Source: Fibrivirga algicola
Lineage (GTDB): Bacteria > Bacteroidota > Bacteroidia > Cytophagales > Spirosomataceae
Direction of reading: 5' to 3'
Length of the DNA stretch: 64,000 nt
NCBI RefSeq assembly: GCF_011742925.1
Contig: NZ_WAEL01000011.1
Span: forward strand, 161,955 to 225,954
Shown: positions 61,553 to 64,000 of the stretch, piece after piece
Position numbering within the stretch: position 1 is the stretch's first letter
Layout: every line of letters begins with the position of its first letter
Position numbers and translations under genes: made by a program
The notes under the pieces: generated by a model
The model's input: only the letters and a program-made list of their open reading frames with translations
The model's database searches: none
Told to the model about the DNA's origin: nothing

Positions 61553-64000
61553 ATGAAAAATAATTACTTGTTTTCCCCTTGGGCCTCAGTCTGTGCCAGG
61601 TGGTTAGGCTATTGTACCCTGCTGATCTTCGGTCTGCTACTGCCTGCCTTCGTGCACGCGCAAAGCATTTCGGGTACTGTTTTCAGGGACTTCAATGCGA
61701 CTGGCACGTATACAGTACAAACCTCTACTACACACACGTACGGCGAGCCGGGGGTGCCGGGGGTAATTGTTACCGCCTATAGTTCCAATTCGGCTGTGGC
61801 CCCAATATCGACCACTACAAACAGTAGTGGGTCGTACACGTTGGCAGTTGGTAGCAGTAACGAATTCCGAGTCGAATTCACCAACGTAATAACGGGTGAT
61901 TTTGATGGTTTTGTAGTCACAGGCACCGCTACTACTCAAAGTAGGTCTGGGGTTCGCTTTGTGACCGGCGGCACCACCGGAGTCAATTTTGGGATAAACT
62001 ACCCGGCCAGTTATTGCGGTATAGCCAATCCATACCTGGCGACATCCTGCTATACCAATGGTGACCCGGTTGCTTCATCGGCGATCAGTGGCACTTCTAG
62101 TCCCGCTCAGGACCCCTGGCTGGTTGGTTGGCAGTATGACGGGGCTGCTACTGGCCGCAACACGTACCTGTCGAAAGGCAGCATTGGCGCAACTTGGGGG
62201 CTGGCCTATCACCGCAGCAGTGATCTTCTCTTTGCCGCCGCTTTCCTGAAGCGGCACTCTGGTTTTGGTACTGGAGGCCCCGGTCAGATTTATGCCATAA
62301 AGATGACGAACCCGACAAGTGCTTCGGCGAACGTTACTCCCTTCGTCAATCTGGCTAATTTGGGTATCGATGTTGGCACCACCCCCCGTGTTTCTCTTTC
62401 GGCTCCAACGGCGCTAACCAACGCCTTACCGACTAATAAAACTACCCCCAACTATGACGTAGCCGCCTTCGACCAGGTCGGCAAAATGTCGTTAGGGGAC
62501 ATTGATATTTCTGATGATGACAAGACGTTGTGGGTAATAAACCTCAAGGAGAGGTCATTGATTGAGTTACCCATTGGCAGTCCAGCTGTTGCACCAACAA
62601 CGTATACAAGGCACATTTTACCTACCACCTCGTGCGTGAATGGCGTACTTCGCCCCTTCGCGGCTAAGTTCTATCGGGGCAAAGTATACGTCGGAGCAGT
62701 CTGTTCTGCTGAGTTAACGGGTGGCACAGCCAGTAACCTGCAAGCTTATGTGTACGCCCACGATCCGGCAGGCGCTACCAGCAACTTTACGCAGGTGTTA
62801 ACCTTCCCGCTGAACTACACACGCGGCTATGTTACGTCGCGCGGGCTCGATGGAGGCACAGGTACTTCGTTTACCACAGCCAACTGGAGGCCCTGGATCG
62901 ATCAGTGGACCGACATTCCAAGCAGCTTTACAAGCACGGGGTATGACCAGACGGTTTGTCCACAGCCTGTATTATCAGATATCGAATTTGATAACAATGG
63001 TGAAATGATTCTTGGCTTCTTTGACCGGTTCGGTCACCAGGCCGGTAACAACAACTATTCTACGACGACCTCCTCTACGCTGGTATACGAGGCTACAGCC
63101 GCTGGCGATTTACTACGGGCCGGGCGAAAACTAGATGGTACCTATCAACTCGAGTCAAACGCTTCGGTAGTCAATATCCCAGCCAATAGCATTGTACCGA
63201 CAACTGTAACTACCATCGCGACCAACCAGTCAATTCCTCAGGGTCCTGGGGGTGGCGAATTTTATTGGCAGGACATGTACCTTAATAATGCCACAGGCAA
63301 AGATACTGACCCAACCTCATCAACAGCCGACGGCGGTCACCAGGAGATTCTGGTTGGCGGTATTGCTCAATGGCCCGGTATGAATGAAGTCGTTGCAACA
63401 GCTTTCGACCCGTTTACCAACTTCAGAGCTGCCGGGGCTCGCTATTTTAACAATAGAACGGGGACCAGCGACTTCCAATACCAGGTCTTAGCTCAGGATG
63501 GCGGATTAACTGAACCTCAGCGGGTAGCCACTTTTGGTAAGGCTGCCAGTCTGGGCGACCTTGAGATCATCTGCGAACAGTCACCTATTCAGATTGGCAA
63601 CCGGGTTTGGAAAGACACCAATAATAATGGTATACAGGATGCAGGCGAACCGGCGCTAGCTGGCGTAGTGGTACTGCTGAAAGGACCGGGCTTACCGACT
63701 GCGGGTGTATCGGTGACAACAAATTCAAGCGGCGAGTACTACTTCTCGAATTCAACTTCAGGCACAACAGCTACTGGTTTTGTGTATAGCCTGACCGGTC
63801 TCACCGCTGGAAGTAGCTACTCACTGACTTTTCCGCTAAGTGCCAGTGCAGGTACGTTGAATCTGAGCGGCAAGCCAAACTCAGCAACGGGCACTAATAG
63901 CGACGCTATCGACACTGATGCCAGTTCGCTGGGACAAGTAACATTTACACTGGGCAACGCCGGTGAAAATAACTTCACCTATGATGCGGGTTATATTGAT
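61553..64000 (+). CDS. Giant secreted SdrD-B-type surface protein, 5' part only
   Basis: 816 codons are visible, still open at the window end. The signal peptide runs to about residue 36 (LLPAFVHAQ). An N-terminal SdrD-B-like domain follows (SISGTVFRDFNATGTYT ... GVPGVIVTAY). A long region (about 160-670) has LWVINLKERSLIELPIG and VLSDIEFDNNGEMILGFFDRFGHQ segments, propeller-like. Then comes a canonical SdrD-B domain from IGNRVWKDTNNNGIQDAGEP, with a calcium loop NSDAIDTDASS. Such proteins form surface or matrix layers in Cytophagales. Confidence 0.88.
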   Translation, partial: MKNNYLFSPWASVCARWLGYCTLLIFGLLLPAFVHAQSISGTVFRDFNATGTYTVQTSTTHTYGEPGVPGVIVTAYSSNSAVAPISTTTNSSGSYTLAVGSSNEFRVEFTNVITGDFDGFVVTGTATTQSRSGVRFVTGGTTGVNFGINYPASYCGIANPYLATSCYTNGDPVASSAISGTSSPAQDPWLVGWQYDGAATGRNTYLSKGSIGATWGLAYHRSSDLLFAAAFLKRHSGFGTGGPGQIYAIKMTNPTSASANVTPFVNLANLGIDVGTTPRVSLSAPTALTNALPTNKTTPNYDVAAFDQVGKMSLGDIDISDDDKTLWVINLKERSLIELPIGSPAVAPTTYTRHILPTTSCVNGVLRPFAAKFYRGKVYVGAVCSAELTGGTASNLQAYVYAHDPAGATSNFTQVLTFPLNYTRGYVTSRGLDGGTGTSFTTANWRPWIDQWTDIPSSFTSTGYDQTVCPQPVLSDIEFDNNGEMILGFFDRFGHQAGNNNYSTTTSSTLVYEATAAGDLLRAGRKLDGTYQLESNASVVNIPANSIVPTTVTTIATNQSIPQGPGGGEFYWQDMYLNNATGKDTDPTSSTADGGHQEILVGGIAQWPGMNEVVATAFDPFTNFRAAGARYFNNRTGTSDFQYQVLAQDGGLTEPQRVATFGKAASLGDLEIICEQSPIQIGNRVWKDTNNNGIQDAGEPALAGVVVLLKGPGLPTAGVSVTTNSSGEYYFSNSTSGTTATGFVYSLTGLTAGSSYSLTFPLSASAGTLNLSGKPNSATGTNSDAIDTDASSLGQVTFTLGNAGENNFTYDAGYID

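Overview
The window looks like a chromosome segment from a Cytophagales-type member of the Bacteroidetes (Spirosoma/Fibrella-like). This is inferred from several signs: promoters of the TAnnTTTG type, large SdrD-B/DUF11 secreted proteins, a TamL-type BamA lipoprotein, DUF3570/DUF4266 proteins, few Shine-Dalgarno sites, and an approximately 50% GC backbone. No rRNA or species marker is present, so the genus is a guess.

Layout. 1-2268 is the C-terminal part of a giant secreted protein. 2.4-9.1 kb is a mixed metabolic block: a BASS-family transporter, an MFS transporter, a DUF2264 protein, an aldo/keto reductase and a myo-inositol oxygenase. 9.1-12.9 kb holds a decayed gene, a small lipoprotein, an AT-rich O-antigen-ligase/TPR membrane protein and a YdcF-like protein.

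13,031-23,548 is an AT-rich integrated element. A 21-bp direct repeat bounds it; the right copy is the 3' end of an intact tRNA-Asn(GTT) gene and the left copy is the displaced 3' end next to the old tRNA terminator. It encodes a tyrosine integrase, divergent HTH regulators, a RepA-like ATPase and a Toprim primase. Candidate origin sequences are four GAACGAAC repeats, seven 12-bp iterons and a 56-bp palindrome. Cargo lies at both ends: a Dcm/Vsr/SinI-like restriction-modification system on the right, and on the left an unrecognised pair (144 and 405 aa) behind an HTH/coiled-coil regulator. The layout resembles phage satellites or integrative mobilizable elements. I consider this element and its unknown pair the best candidate for an undescribed system.

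23.6-49 kb is housekeeping backbone: rsmG, a family 2 glycosyltransferase, tgt, TamL-like protein, a TrmH/SpoU methyltransferase, cyclophilin, ABC-F ATPase, a dicarboxylate symporter, a serine hydrolase, GNAT, an enolase-superfamily epimerase, a flavin monooxygenase, an FdhF/YdeP-type oxidoreductase, a catalase-like protein and etfB-etfA. 48.9-52.3 kb is a compact five-gene redox operon (Rieske lipoprotein, thioredoxin-like, ApbE, DUF4266, DUF3570). In it, ApbE may flavinylate the tiny DUF4266 lipoprotein. 52.4-61.1 kb holds a bifunctional nuclease-like protein, an M16 peptidase, ispF and two large secreted amidohydrolases. The window ends inside another giant SdrD-B-type secreted protein.

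Two genome-scale patterns stand out. Many backbone genes have a long imperfect inverted repeat filling the gap immediately 5' of the start codon. The 10-mer CAGGTACGTT occurs about 12 times in the backbone by eye, where about 0.1 is expected, and is absent from the integrated element. All counts and alignments were made by eye; no search was run.
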